In this document: positions 45,814-54,367 of the stretch, piece after piece | Numbering within the stretch: position 1 is the stretch's first letter | How the letters are laid out: each line of letters starts with the position of its first letter | Source of the DNA: VRUE01 sp963737575 | GTDB lineage: Bacteria > Actinomycetota > Thermoleophilia > Solirubrobacterales > 70-9 | NCBI GenBank assembly: GCA_963737575.1 | Contig: CAVTTJ010000009.1 | Span: 589,795-653,794, forward strand | Direction of reading: 5' to 3' | Length of the DNA stretch: 64,000 nucleotides | Position numbers and translations under genes: made by a program | Notes under the pieces: model-generated | Told to the model about the DNA's origin: nothing | The model's database searches: none | Seen by the model: only the letters and a program-made list of their open reading frames with translations

Positions 45814-46257
45814 GTGAAAGACGCAGGGCAGGACCGAGCAGGAGACAGGCAGAGGTTCCGCGAGCAGACGATCAGGCGGATCGATCGCCGTTGGGAATCG
45901 GACGCTAGGGCCGAATCCGGAATCTTCGGCGGCGTTGTCTGCCGGGCCTGTGGAGAGTTCGGGACGTTCATGGGCATGGCGGGCGCGATCGCGACCCATC
46001 AAAGTGGCCCGTTCGTCCACCGCGGCTGTCGAACGCGTGAGGCGGAGGTCCGAGAACGCCAGACGCGGTTCTGCGAGATCTGCCGCCAAGTTGTCGATCG
46101 AGAGGCGGGTGGACAGATCGAACGGCAGCACCTATGCGCCGCCTGCCTGCACACGATCGAGGCCGAGGCGCCCGGCCGGCACCCGCGAGAGCTGCTTTGG
46201 CGACTTGGGAAGTGGCGCTATCGCCGGATGTATGGACGGCCAACTCCCAAGTGGTAA
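45814..46257 (+). CDS. Small Cys-rich (zinc-ribbon-like) protein under a SAM-riboswitch-like leader
   Basis: GTG 45814 with ggaggtgaac upstream. 147 residues. CxxC pairs: GGVVCRACGEFGTF, then RFCEICRQVVD and HLCAACLHTIEAE, plus HRGC. This suggests one or two zinc knuckles. The C-terminus RHPRELLWRLGKWRYRR is basic. No family is recognised. Its 3' part and downstream flank are copied at 52249-52531. The riboswitch position hints at a link with methionine/SAM metabolism, but nothing else shows it. Confidence 0.6.
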   Translation: MKDAGQDRAGDRQRFREQTIRRIDRRWESDARAESGIFGGVVCRACGEFGTFMGMAGAIATHQSGPFVHRGCRTREAEVRERQTRFCEICRQVVDREAGGQIERQHLCAACLHTIEAEAPGRHPRELLWRLGKWRYRRMYGRPTPKW

Positions 46258-46281
46258 GGCCTCAACGGGACCTCGCGCGGG
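46003..46281 (+). repeat. ~280-bp dispersed direct repeat, copy 1
   Basis: From agtggcccgttcgtccaccg to the gtaaggcctcaacgg flank, nearly identical to 52249-52531 (a handful of base changes, e.g. gaacgcgtgagg against gaacgcgtcagg). It covers the last two thirds of the Cys-rich gene plus about 25 bases after its stop. Confidence 0.9.
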
Positions 46282-46609
46282 ACAGGACGGGGGCTGCGAT
46301 CGGGCTGTCCTCGTCGCCCTCGCTGACGGGTTGCTCAAAGCACGCGCCTTTTGCCGGTCGAAGGGGCGAGCACATTGATGCGTCACAAGAGTGGGTGGCG
46401 CTTGGCGGGCACCTGCCATACCCCCGGCCTGAGGAAGACGCGGGGGAGGACGAAGGCCCAGTCCCATCCTTGTTCGGGGTGATCCTCAATTTGACCGGTT
46501 CTCTGCTTGCCCAAGTCCTGCACCTCGGAGCAGGTGACTTTCGCGGTTAGGGCGGCCGACAGGGCAGGCACCATGGACCGCCGGGTCAGTCGGGCAGACC
46601 CCTATCTGC
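46282..46609. other. Intergenic stretch, nothing recognised
   Basis: About 330 bases between the Cys-rich gene and the convergent secreted-protein gene. No supported frame or RNA. Confidence 0.45.
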
Positions 46610-47386
46610 TCAACGGCGTGCCGAGGCGCAATTGATGTGCATCGTCCCCGCCCTAACCCACCTATCCGTGGAGACACCGTTGATCACAGCCGGCACCTGC
46701 CTGGATACGACCATCTTCCACCGGCTTTTCGGGCAGCTGGCGGACATGATCATCCTGCGCCGGCCGCCGACCTGGACAGTCCCATTCAACCCCAACCGAA
46801 CATCCGTCACGGAAGCCGGCGTCGGTGCACCGGCAGGAAGCGACATTCCGTGGTCATCTCGGGGGAGATTCACGCCAATTGAGGAGCCCGCACCGCTACT
46901 GATCGCGCCATAGCCACTGTAGTGGTCATCGACGCCATCCTGAGTGTGAACTCCATATGCGAGATACCTCTCGTGGGCGTCGTTGAAGACGGCCATCGTC
47001 ATCTTTGTGCCGTCCGCGAAAATGACCCGCTCGTGACCGATGAGCGAACGACGACAGATCGCGACTGCGGCTGCATAGCTCATGCCAATGATCTGCGCTT
47101 CACAGACCGGAACTGCTTCGATCTTGATGGTGAAGGCGGGGTCGAGAAGTACAGCGTCGCTGATATAGCGAGTATTCGGATCGAAAGCGAACGAGCGCCC
47201 GATTTCCAGCGAGACCGGTTGAGGCTTGTCGCGCGGCACCGTCGCCGGCCTGACGAGCAAGGAGACCCCGGCGATCGTCCCCGCCTCAGCGTTGGAGATG
47301 ACGAATACGAGAGCGACCGTCGCCACGGCCAAGAGGCCAACTGCCTTAAGCCTCCCCCGAATACGCCTGACTGCCGCTTCCTTCAT
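46610..47386 (-). CDS. Secreted or membrane-anchored protein, unknown family
   Basis: The frame is open to 47422; Met at 47386 (KEAAVRRIRGRLKAVGLLAV) precedes a hydrophobic segment VGLLAVATVALVFVISNAEA, a signal peptide or anchor. The rest (~220 residues) is beta-rich with VPVCEAQIIGMSYAAAVAIC, CRRSLIGHERVIFADGTKM and a final SASCPKSRWKMVVSRQVPAV. Four Cys could pair. No family recognised; probably extracellular. Confidence 0.65.
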   Translation of the reverse strand: MKEAAVRRIRGRLKAVGLLAVATVALVFVISNAEAGTIAGVSLLVRPATVPRDKPQPVSLEIGRSFAFDPNTRYISDAVLLDPAFTIKIEAVPVCEAQIIGMSYAAAVAICRRSLIGHERVIFADGTKMTMAVFNDAHERYLAYGVHTQDGVDDHYSGYGAISSGAGSSIGVNLPRDDHGMSLPAGAPTPASVTDVRLGLNGTVQVGGRRRMIMSASCPKSRWKMVVSRQVPAVINGVSTDRWVRAGTMHINCASARR

Positions 47387-47422
47387 CCAGTCCACAGCGT
47401 AGTCCGGGGAGGCCAAATGCAA

Positions 47423-48093
47423 CTGAGGCAGTCAGACGAAGAAACGCGTGGCCTGCCCTAATACGGGTAGGGGCCCCTCTGGTCGTGGGCAGACGGAAAG
47501 CCAAAGAAGCGGGCGCTGCTGCGCCTACCTCCAAGGGGGAGCGGAACGCGACGATCACTGGCGGGGCCTTGGAGGAATGAGGGTCGGCTTTCGGCGTAGA
47601 GTCCTCGCATGTCCATCACCAGGGCGATTAGTAAGCCGTTCCGGGCCATCGGGCGGGCACTGAAGGCAATCGGCCGTGCGCTGTCACGGCCGTACTAGGT
47701 CAATCGGTGCCCGAGCTCGCCTTCCGTCCCTAGGTCCAGGCCCAAATCTCCCGGTTTACGGCGCGATAGTGAGCGCGCCCGACAGGATTCGAAGCTGTGA
47801 CCTTCGGTTTGTAGACCGATTCGGCGAGGGCGGCCCATTGTGCTCTACAGAGCGCTTTCCGGGCAAATAGCCCTGCCGGCGGCCGACTTCGGCATTCGCC
47901 GAACCGCCCCGTTCGACACCGCCTATCGACCCTTTCCCGCCCTTCTCGGAAGGCGGAATCGGGGCACGCCTGGAAAAAGGGCCAACTCCTGCGCGGGTTA
48001 CGCGGCGTCGAGGCGGAACAGGAGCCGTCGGGCGCTAGGTCGAGTGTCAATCAAAGGTCGGCTCAACCTGCGACCACACCAGGTGGATAGGTC
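47423..48093. other. Intergenic stretch containing a tRNA-Arg-like fragment and related flank
   Basis: Apart from the fragment at 47773 nothing is recognised. The ~200 bases next to that fragment resemble those next to the 50973 fragment (shared cgccccg, gacaccgc, ttctcgga and aatcggggc blocks in order), so both came from one ancestral tRNA region. Confidence 0.5.
47773..47818 (-). other. tRNA-Arg-like 3' half, copy 2
   Basis: Minus strand: TCGGTCTACAAACCGA (6-base loop instead of 7), AAGGTCACAG, a T-arm with one mutation (CTTCGAATCCTG), and acceptor CGGGCGC. Non-functional. Confidence 0.6.
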
Positions 48094-48156
48094 ATGCGTC
48101 CAGCCCACAGCGCCCATTTGGGCGGCTCCATCTATTGTGATCGCGACTCAACGCAC

Positions 48157-50787
48157 ATGGGTCGACGGCACCAGTCGACTCAGGAGGAGGCCTGCATCAT
48201 TATCGGCCGGCGAGTGGCTCACATGGTTCTGCTGCTCAGCGCGCTGGCGGCAATGTCATCGCCAGCGGTCGCGACCGCGGCAACACAGGCCCCTAACACC
48301 GCAGGTCGAGCGAGCATCGTGAGTGAGATCGCGCAGACCCGTTCCCTGCTCATTCGGGTCCCAAGCTCGCGCTTCCTCCACGGGCGCCGGGCGCGCTCAA
48401 GGCTGGTGCGCCAGGCTGCCAGGGCCTCGCACTTGGCTCGGCGCGGGCGAAGCTGCCCGGCGCTCGTCGCGGTCGATGGCCTGTCGAGCGCGCTCCATTC
48501 GCCCCCGACCTGGAAGCACAAGCGTATCCCGCGCTCGTTGATACGCAGGCCGGTCAATCTCCTTGCCGCCGCCGGCCGGCGGCTCCTGCCCCGGGCGGGA
48601 CCAAAGTGCGCGCGCACGTCCAAGGCACACCGGATCAAGGCGCACAGGGGCCATGCGGGAGGCGCGAGGGTGCAAGCGCCCGACGTTGATCCCGAGCAGG
48701 GCGAGGGCGTCGACAAGAAGATGCCGCCCGGACCCTTCCGGCCCCCCAAGTCGATCGGGGGCGGGACCGGGCTCGGTGTCGGCGCGCTCGCCTCCGGGGC
48801 ACACGCCCCGGCCGGAAGACCACGCGCGCTGGCCTTGGATCCGGTTGCCTGGGCGTCAGGCGAACCGCTCGCCTTCTTCCGCAACTCCGATGTGGGGGTC
48901 CCGCCACGTGAAGCCAGCCCGCAGGAGGTCACCACGGCGATCGGCGAAAACGTCGTGTGGTACACGGGCAACAGCTCGGTGGCGCTCTCGACCGATGCCG
49001 GTCACACCTTCAGGCAGTTTGACCCCTCCGAAGTGCTCCCCGACGAAGGGCTGGCCTTCTGCTGCGACCAGCTCGTCTCCTACTCCCCGTCCTACCACAT
49101 GTTCGTCTGGGTCATGCAGTACTGGTGCAACAAGCCCTGCCTGACCGAAAACTCCGAACACAAGCCAGTCTGCCGTAGTGACGGTGTGTTCAATCGCATC
49201 CGCATCGCTGTCGCAAGTCCTGCGGACCTGCGCGCCCACGCGTCGAATCCGGGCGCGGCGTGGACCTATTGGGACGTGACCCCGGGAACGATTGGGCAGC
49301 CCGGCAACGCCTGGTACGACCGCAGCGACCTCTCCGTCAACCCGACGAACATGAACTGGAGCGTGGACGTCATATGTGGCAACGGCGGATCCCTGATGGG
49401 ACGCATATCTCTGGCTCAGCTCTCCCACCGTGGGACCGTGAGCCTGAACTACCTGGTCGACGCCAACGCGCGGATGCAGACGGCCCAGGGAGAAGAATCG
49501 AGCGCCACGTACTTCACGGGCAGCAACTCCGGCAGCCAGGCGCGCATCTGGTCCTGGGCACCGTACTCGGGCACGCTCTTCCGCCACGATATCGACCACT
49601 CCTCGGTGCCGACCTTCGACAGCGAAATCAAGGGCACGGACGGCAGCAACTGGTACGACCGCTACGGGATCTTCCCCGGCGCCGTGGAGAGTTCGACACT
49701 GAGTGGCTCGACGCTGTATCTCGCGCAGGGCACCGGGCGGGCATTCTGCACGGCCAAATGCGACAAAAATATTCCCACTCTCCACCACGCCTTCGATCAG
49801 CCGGCGATCTTCATCACCAAGTTCGACGTGAACAGCTGGCATGAGACCGGTGAGCGCTGGTTGTGGAACCCGACCTACGCCGTCGGCTGGCCCGCGTTGT
49901 CGACCGACCGTGCCGGCGATGTCGGAATCGACTTCCGCGCCTCGCCGAACAACGCCAATGCGCAGCCCGTGGCGGGCTTCCTGACCCCTGGCGAGGAGTT
50001 CGTGCTGGCGCTGCCTGCGGGGCTGCCGCACGAGAGCGGCGACTACTACACATTGCGACCCGGGCGCACCTCGCATTCGTTTGTGATGCCTGCCCAGACG
50101 GTGCAGTACTACGCCGGCGTGCCCACCATGCACTGGAACTTCATCGAATACGGCCACGGTCCCGCGCCGTACGTCGCGCCACCGAACGTCTCGATCACCA
50201 CGCCGGTCGATTTCGCTCACTTCACACTCGGCCAGGACATCACCTACACCGCCCAGGTAAGCGACCCGATCGACGGGACCCTGCCCAGCCATGCCATCGT
50301 CTGGAGGGAAGACGGAAACGAAATCGGCCGTGGCCTCCTTATCGTGCGCCACGGCACCCCCGTCGGCTTGCACACCATCACCGTCACTGCGACCAACGGC
50401 GACGGCAAGTCGGCCAGCGCCGCGATCAGCGTACGGGTGCTGACCCCTCCGGGAGATGTGACGGCGTCGGTCAGCAGTCCCCCCGATGGATCGGAAATCG
50501 CCGCTTGTCTGATCGATGAAAAACACGGCAACGAGTACTACGCGGACGTGCATTTCATGGCTTCGGCGAGCGACTCGCACGGTCTGCCGCTGACCTATCG
50601 CTGGACCGACAGCGTCGACGGCAAGCCGGCGCAGCTGCTCTCGGAAGAACTCTCGCCGACGCTGCGGCTGTACACGGAAACTGCCGGATTCTCGATCCAC
50701 AACCTCACGCTGACGGCCTCCAACGGAACTTCCAGCGGGATCGCCGAAGTTACGCTCAAGACCAGCTTTAACGGCTGCATCCACTGA
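48157..50787 (+). CDS. Large secreted sialidase/BNR-like protein with Ig-like domains
   Basis: The frame is open from an ATG at 48094; the ATG at 48157 gives a better signal peptide (MVLLLSALAAMSSPAVATAA) and is preferred, though 48094 is possible. A basic, low-complexity pro-region (~130 residues) follows. The body has propeller features: NSSVALSTDAGHTFRQFDPS (Asp-box-like), VLPDEGLAFCCDQLVSYSPS, WVMQYWCNKPCLT. Near the end two Ig/PKD-like units: FTLGQDITYTAQVSDPIDGT with IVWREDGNEIGRG, and VHFMASASDSHGLPLTYRWT. Eight or more Cys suggest an extracellular protein. Ligand unknown. Confidence 0.75.
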   Translation: MGRRHQSTQEEACIIIGRRVAHMVLLLSALAAMSSPAVATAATQAPNTAGRASIVSEIAQTRSLLIRVPSSRFLHGRRARSRLVRQAARASHLARRGRSCPALVAVDGLSSALHSPPTWKHKRIPRSLIRRPVNLLAAAGRRLLPRAGPKCARTSKAHRIKAHRGHAGGARVQAPDVDPEQGEGVDKKMPPGPFRPPKSIGGGTGLGVGALASGAHAPAGRPRALALDPVAWASGEPLAFFRNSDVGVPPREASPQEVTTAIGENVVWYTGNSSVALSTDAGHTFRQFDPSEVLPDEGLAFCCDQLVSYSPSYHMFVWVMQYWCNKPCLTENSEHKPVCRSDGVFNRIRIAVASPADLRAHASNPGAAWTYWDVTPGTIGQPGNAWYDRSDLSVNPTNMNWSVDVICGNGGSLMGRISLAQLSHRGTVSLNYLVDANARMQTAQGEESSATYFTGSNSGSQARIWSWAPYSGTLFRHDIDHSSVPTFDSEIKGTDGSNWYDRYGIFPGAVESSTLSGSTLYLAQGTGRAFCTAKCDKNIPTLHHAFDQPAIFITKFDVNSWHETGERWLWNPTYAVGWPALSTDRAGDVGIDFRASPNNANAQPVAGFLTPGEEFVLALPAGLPHESGDYYTLRPGRTSHSFVMPAQTVQYYAGVPTMHWNFIEYGHGPAPYVAPPNVSITTPVDFAHFTLGQDITYTAQVSDPIDGTLPSHAIVWREDGNEIGRGLLIVRHGTPVGLHTITVTATNGDGKSASAAISVRVLTPPGDVTASVSSPPDGSEIAACLIDEKHGNEYYADVHFMASASDSHGLPLTYRWTDSVDGKPAQLLSEELSPTLRLYTETAGFSIHNLTLTASNGTSSGIAEVTLKTSFNGCIH

Positions 50788-51288
50788 GCAAGCTCCCCAG
50801 GGCTCAACGATCGGGGAAGCCCGCAGCGCTCGGCGAGGACCGCCCTTGGGAGGGGCCGAGGCTCTCGCGTATCTCGGCTCCGAGGCGCCCGACCAGTTCG
50901 ACCGTCGCGTCGCGCAGGGCGTACCGGCTGTAGCGATTGGCAGAACGGCCGGATTACCAGGGGATCCTCAGTGCGCCCGACAGGATTCGAACCTGTGACC
51001 TTCGGTTTAGTAGACCGATTCCACCATTGCAGCGCTTTCAACTCTGCAGAGCCATCTTCGGCGAAATGGCCCTGCTAGCGGGCGTCGTTTGCGTTCACCG
51101 AAGCGCCCCGCGGGACACCGCTTTCGACCTTCTCGGATGGGCGTAATCGGGGCGTACTCAATGACGCTCGGTTGGCATGAAGCGCGACTTTGCCGTCGGC
51201 GGCGCTGGGACCCACCGCGGACGCCGGGACGGGACGACCGGAGCCCGTCGTGCTCCGAAGCACACCAAGCCTCACCCGGGACCGGCTC
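50788..51288. other. Intergenic stretch with a tRNA-Arg-like fragment
   Basis: About 500 bases between convergent genes. Only the tRNA-like fragment at 50973 and its flank are recognisable. Confidence 0.45.
50973..51030 (-). other. tRNA-Arg-like 3' half with intact anticodon arm, copy 3
   Basis: Minus strand: stem TCGGT / ACCGA around a 7-base loop CTACTAA, then AGGTC, a perfect T-arm (ACAGG TTCGAAT CCTGT) and acceptor CGGGCGC. The best preserved of the four related fragments, but the 5' half does not form a D-arm or acceptor strand. The loop would give anticodon ACT, unlike Arg, so it is not a normal tRNA. Confidence 0.6.
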
Positions 51289-52071
51289 TCAGTCTGAAGG
51301 CGCTCCCAGGTACTCCGACTCGAGCACCAGGTCCCTGAGCAGCGACTGGTACTCGACGTGTGTTTCGTGCTCGCTCGTCCGCCAGCCCCGGCCCTCCTCC
51401 ATCTGCATGAACCGGCGGTAGTCGGGCACTCCAGGCTGCCTGATGTTGTCGGCGACGACCACCGAGCCCGGATGCAGCCAGCCCTGGTCCAGAATCCGTC
51501 CAAGATCAGTCAGATAGGCAGACTTGTCGTGGTCGATGAAGACGAAATCCAGCGATCCGCTGGCGAAGCCGTATTCTGCCTCGAGCCTTGCGATCGTGGC
51601 GCCCCCGTCGCCGAGCGTCCCGACCAGCACCGCCAGTTCCTCACCGATCCCGGCGTGATCCCAAATACGGCGTGCGATCGCCGCATTGTCGGCGTTGAAC
51701 TCGATCGACACGAGCCGCGCACCTTCCGGCATCACCCGCGCGGCACGAAGGGCACTGTAGCCGCAGTAGGTCCCCAGCTCGAGCAGTTGGCGCGGCTCGG
51801 TCCGCCCGATCGCCGCGTCGAGGATCTCGCCCTTCTCGTCGCCGACATTGATCAGGAAGCTGCGGTGATACGCGAAGTCATCGACGACGCGGATCACATC
51901 GTCGAGATCGCCCTGACGGGCCTTTTCCTCGACGTAACCGGCGAGCGCCAGCTCCCGCCCGTCGCCCACCTGCCACTCGGTGGTCAGGCGCCTCATGCCA
52001 AGCAGCATGCGCACCATCGACCAGCGAAGGAACGGAAGTCGCTTCCCCCCGAGCTCAGACAGCGGTGACAT
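51289..52071 (-). CDS. O-methyltransferase (class I, catechol/caffeoyl-CoA type)
   Basis: ATG 52071 is chosen; the open frame upstream to 52491 crosses a tRNA fragment and the duplicated segment. A helical N-terminus precedes LLELGTYCGYSALRAARVMP (SAM motif I), ARLVSIEFNADNAAIARRIW (motif II acidic), LDFVFIDHDKSAYLTDL (DH metal/catalytic region) and HPGSVVVADNIRQPG. ~260 residues. It transfers a methyl group to a catechol-like hydroxyl using SAM. Single gene. Confidence 0.88.
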   Translation of the reverse strand: MSPLSELGGKRLPFLRWSMVRMLLGMRRLTTEWQVGDGRELALAGYVEEKARQGDLDDVIRVVDDFAYHRSFLINVGDEKGEILDAAIGRTEPRQLLELGTYCGYSALRAARVMPEGARLVSIEFNADNAAIARRIWDHAGIGEELAVLVGTLGDGGATIARLEAEYGFASGSLDFVFIDHDKSAYLTDLGRILDQGWLHPGSVVVADNIRQPGVPDYRRFMQMEEGRGWRTSEHETHVEYQSLLRDLVLESEYLGAPSD

Positions 52072-52126
52072 CGGAACCAGCTTGGCAGCTCGCCGACCCT
52101 GACGATGCTCAGAGGGGATTCGTAGC

Positions 52127-52180
52127 GCGCCCGACAGGATTCGAACCTGTGACCTTCGCTTTCGCAGCGTGGGCGGGGAT
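52127..52180 (-). other. tRNA-Arg-like 3' half, copy 4
   Basis: Minus strand: CGCTGCGAAAGCGAAGGTCA then a perfect T-arm and acceptor CGGGCGC. The anticodon stem is short. It lies 69 bases before the duplicated Cys-rich segment. Confidence 0.6.
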
Positions 52181-52248
52181 GGCTCCCGCCTGCCACATCG
52201 GGTGTTCAAGCAGTTTCTCTTGTTCCGTCTTGGAAACGGAAAGTCACC

Positions 52249-52531
52249 GAAGTGGCCCGTTCGTCCACCGCGGCTGTCGAACGCGTCAGGCGGAGGTCCG
52301 AGAGCGCCAGACGCGGTTCTGCGAGATCTGCCGCCAAGTTGTCGATCGAGAGACGGGGGGACAGATCGAACGGCAGCACCTATGCGCCGCCTGCCTGCAC
52401 ACGATCGAGGCCGAGGCGCCCGGCCGGCACCCGCGAGAGCTGCTTTGGCGACTTGGGAAGTGGCGCTATCGCCGGCTATGTGGACGACCAACTCCCAAGT
52501 GGTAAGGCCTCAACGGTACCTTGCGCGGAAC
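52249..52531 (+). pseudogene. Truncated duplicate of the Cys-rich gene (dispersed repeat, copy 2)
   Basis: It encodes SGPFVHRGCRTRQAEVRERQ ... GRPTPKW, almost identical to residues ~63-147 of the gene at 45814, and shares ~25 bases after the stop. The first ~60 residues, the start and the riboswitch-like leader are missing; the upstream sequence is unrelated. Probably not expressed as a working protein. Confidence 0.85.
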
Positions 52532-52620
52532 GGGGCGGGGGGTACAACTTGCGCACGGCGACTGATCCATTGGCGCTACTCGCGGATGCGGAGCCCCGGT
52601 TGCCACCGTGCTTCAGAGTC

Positions 52621-53217
52621 TCACAGGCACGGGTCAATACCGCGCAGCTCGACAGTATTGGCGTCCTCATTGCCGGCCATGTCGCGGGCGCGCACAACGA
52701 AATAGAAGGTGCCGTGGGATGGCAGGCCGGCGGTCCGGTAGCCGAAGACTCCCGGTGGCGTGACCCAGGTTGGGTCCGAGAAGTCCTCGCCGCCGGATGT
52801 ATTGGCTAGGTAGACGTCGTAGACGATTTGCGAGGGCGGTGTGAAGTCATCTGTAGCCGCTTCCCAGCTCAGGTTGAAGGGCGTGGTCTGGCCTGGTCGC
52901 TGCGGCCCGGGTGTGCAGGCATATGCCTGCTGCAGGCCGCCGAACTTAGGAGGAGTGGTGTCCACGGGGTTTGAAGGCGTGGTGGCGGCAGGCGAGAGCT
53001 GGCCGGCGGTACTGCGGGGGCGGTGATGTCGGTGACAGCGCCGATTGCGAACGCACAGCGCTTTTCGGAAGCTGAGCCCGGTAGCGGGATTGACAGAGCC
53101 GGCCGACGGCCTCGCATGCCCAGTCCCGTGGCGTGCATCGGACCTCGCACCCGCCGGTGCTGCGGCTATCGCAGCCAAGCCAAGCACCGCGAAGCCGATC
53201 AGCAGTCTGCGCATCAC
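52621..53217 (-). CDS. Secreted FN3-like domain protein
   Basis: Signal peptide MMRRLLIGFAVLGLAAIAAA, PAGA. A basic linker (FRKALCVRNRRCHRHHRPRS) precedes a fibronectin-III-like fold: NPVDTTPPKFGGLQQAYACT, FNLSWEAATDDFTPPSQIVY, YDVYLANTSGG, GTFYFVVRARDMAGNEDANT. 198 residues. FN3 domains in secreted proteins bind sugars or proteins. Confidence 0.75.
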   Translation of the reverse strand: MMRRLLIGFAVLGLAAIAAAPAGARSDARHGTGHARPSAGSVNPATGLSFRKALCVRNRRCHRHHRPRSTAGQLSPAATTPSNPVDTTPPKFGGLQQAYACTPGPQRPGQTTPFNLSWEAATDDFTPPSQIVYDVYLANTSGGEDFSDPTWVTPPGVFGYRTAGLPSHGTFYFVVRARDMAGNEDANTVELRGIDPCL

Positions 53218-53376
53218 AGATCAAATCTAGCGAATATATGGCGAGTCGCCGAAGGCGATCTCGGCCCGTGAGGACCGCCTGCTGCTTCCCGTCGTGGGCT
53301 TCTTCGAGAAGCGGAATGAAATCGCGAAAACCCTCCAGAAGGAGGGCTCTGCCGTGGTAGTGAGAGACATAGCGGG

Positions 53377-53420
53377 GGACCGATTCGACTGTCCCTACCA
53401 CCCACGGATAGTCGACCACG
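53377..53420 (+). repeat. Short dispersed repeat, copy C (degenerate)
   Basis: gggggaccgattcgactgtc then cctaccacccacggatagtc, matching copies A (12759) and B (56151) in the ctaccacccgcggatcgtcg block. Lies in the gap before the deacetylase. Confidence 0.4.
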
Positions 53421-53492
53421 TAGCCATATAGGCCTTCGGACGCAGCTGGGTCTAAAGGCCTGGGTCGGGTAGGACCCGGTTCTCGCAGATGA

Positions 53493-54260
53493 TCACTCTG
53501 TGTAGATGAAGTGGCCGCCCAGGATTTCGGTGACTGTCCCGAACCGGAATCCTCGGGCGCGTAGGCCCCTAATGATGCCCGGCAGCGCAGCGACGGTCTG
53601 AGGGTGATGGCCGCCGTCGTGCATGAGGATGATCGACCCCGATTCAGACAGGTCGAGAACGTTGGTGCGAATTGCGGTGATTCCGGGGTGTTTCTCGTCG
53701 CCCGAATCAACGTCCCAGAGGACGGTCTGAAGCCCGTTGCGCCGCGCCGCGGCCTCGACCTTCGCGTCGATCAGGCCATATGGCGGCCTGAAGAGGCACG
53801 GAGTGAACCCGGTGGCGCCATGGATTAGCCGGTTTGTGGTCGCAAGCTCCGTGTAGCCGGGATGTCGCGGGTGGTCGAAGGAGTGGTTGGCGATCTCGTC
53901 CCCGCTGGCAAGGATCCGACGCATCAGCGCTTCCCGGTTGGTGACGTGGCGCCCCTCCTCGAAAAAGGTTCCCCTTGCATGAAGGCGATCGAGGATCGCG
54001 AGGATGGACGGCGTGAAACTCAGGCTGGGCCCGTCGTCGAAGGTCAGCGCGACGATTCGGCGGCCGCGGGACCCGTGGGCGACGTCGACTGTCCCCCCGG
54101 AGGTGCAACCGATTACCTCGCGGGCGCCGACCGGGGTGCCGCCGCTTCCGTTCGATGAGCTCGCCGATCCGACGCCGCGACTCCCGAACACAATCGCGGT
54201 CAAGGCCAGAGCAACCCCCACCTTGCGAATGCTGCTCAGACGGTGGCTAGCCCGATGCAT
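53493..54260 (-). CDS. Polysaccharide deacetylase (NodB/CE4)
   Basis: Met at 54260 (HRASHRLSSIRKVGVALALT) gives a signal anchor; the frame extends to 54365 without support. IVALTFDDGPSLSFTP (motif 1, TFDDG), HSFDHPRHPGY (motif 2, HS/TxxHP-like), LFRPPYGLIDAKVEA (motif 3, RPPYG), WDVDSGDEKHPG (motif 4) and SIILMHDGGHHPQT (motif 5, LxH) are all present. ~255 residues. Removes N-acetyl groups from peptidoglycan, chitin or other N-acetyl glycans outside the membrane. Confidence 0.9.
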   Translation of the reverse strand: MHRASHRLSSIRKVGVALALTAIVFGSRGVGSASSSNGSGGTPVGAREVIGCTSGGTVDVAHGSRGRRIVALTFDDGPSLSFTPSILAILDRLHARGTFFEEGRHVTNREALMRRILASGDEIANHSFDHPRHPGYTELATTNRLIHGATGFTPCLFRPPYGLIDAKVEAAARRNGLQTVLWDVDSGDEKHPGITAIRTNVLDLSESGSIILMHDGGHHPQTVAALPGIIRGLRARGFRFGTVTEILGGHFIYTE

Positions 54261-54367
54261 TCTCACCGGAGCAGCAGCGAGGAGGAGACGCCGTCGGGGT
54301 CGAACGTTGGCTTGTATTCGAGGAACCGGGAATTGCATGACTGCCTGAGCGGCAGGGGCTTCCAACT

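Noticed and set aside
48856..50784. 642-residue minus-strand frame
   Set aside because: Shadow of the secreted BNR/Ig-like protein, which has a signal peptide and recognisable folds.
50973..51030. Functional or suppressor tRNA
   Set aside because: The anticodon arm and T-arm fold, but no D-arm or 5' acceptor strand exists and the acceptor is of the Arg type while the loop would read ACT.
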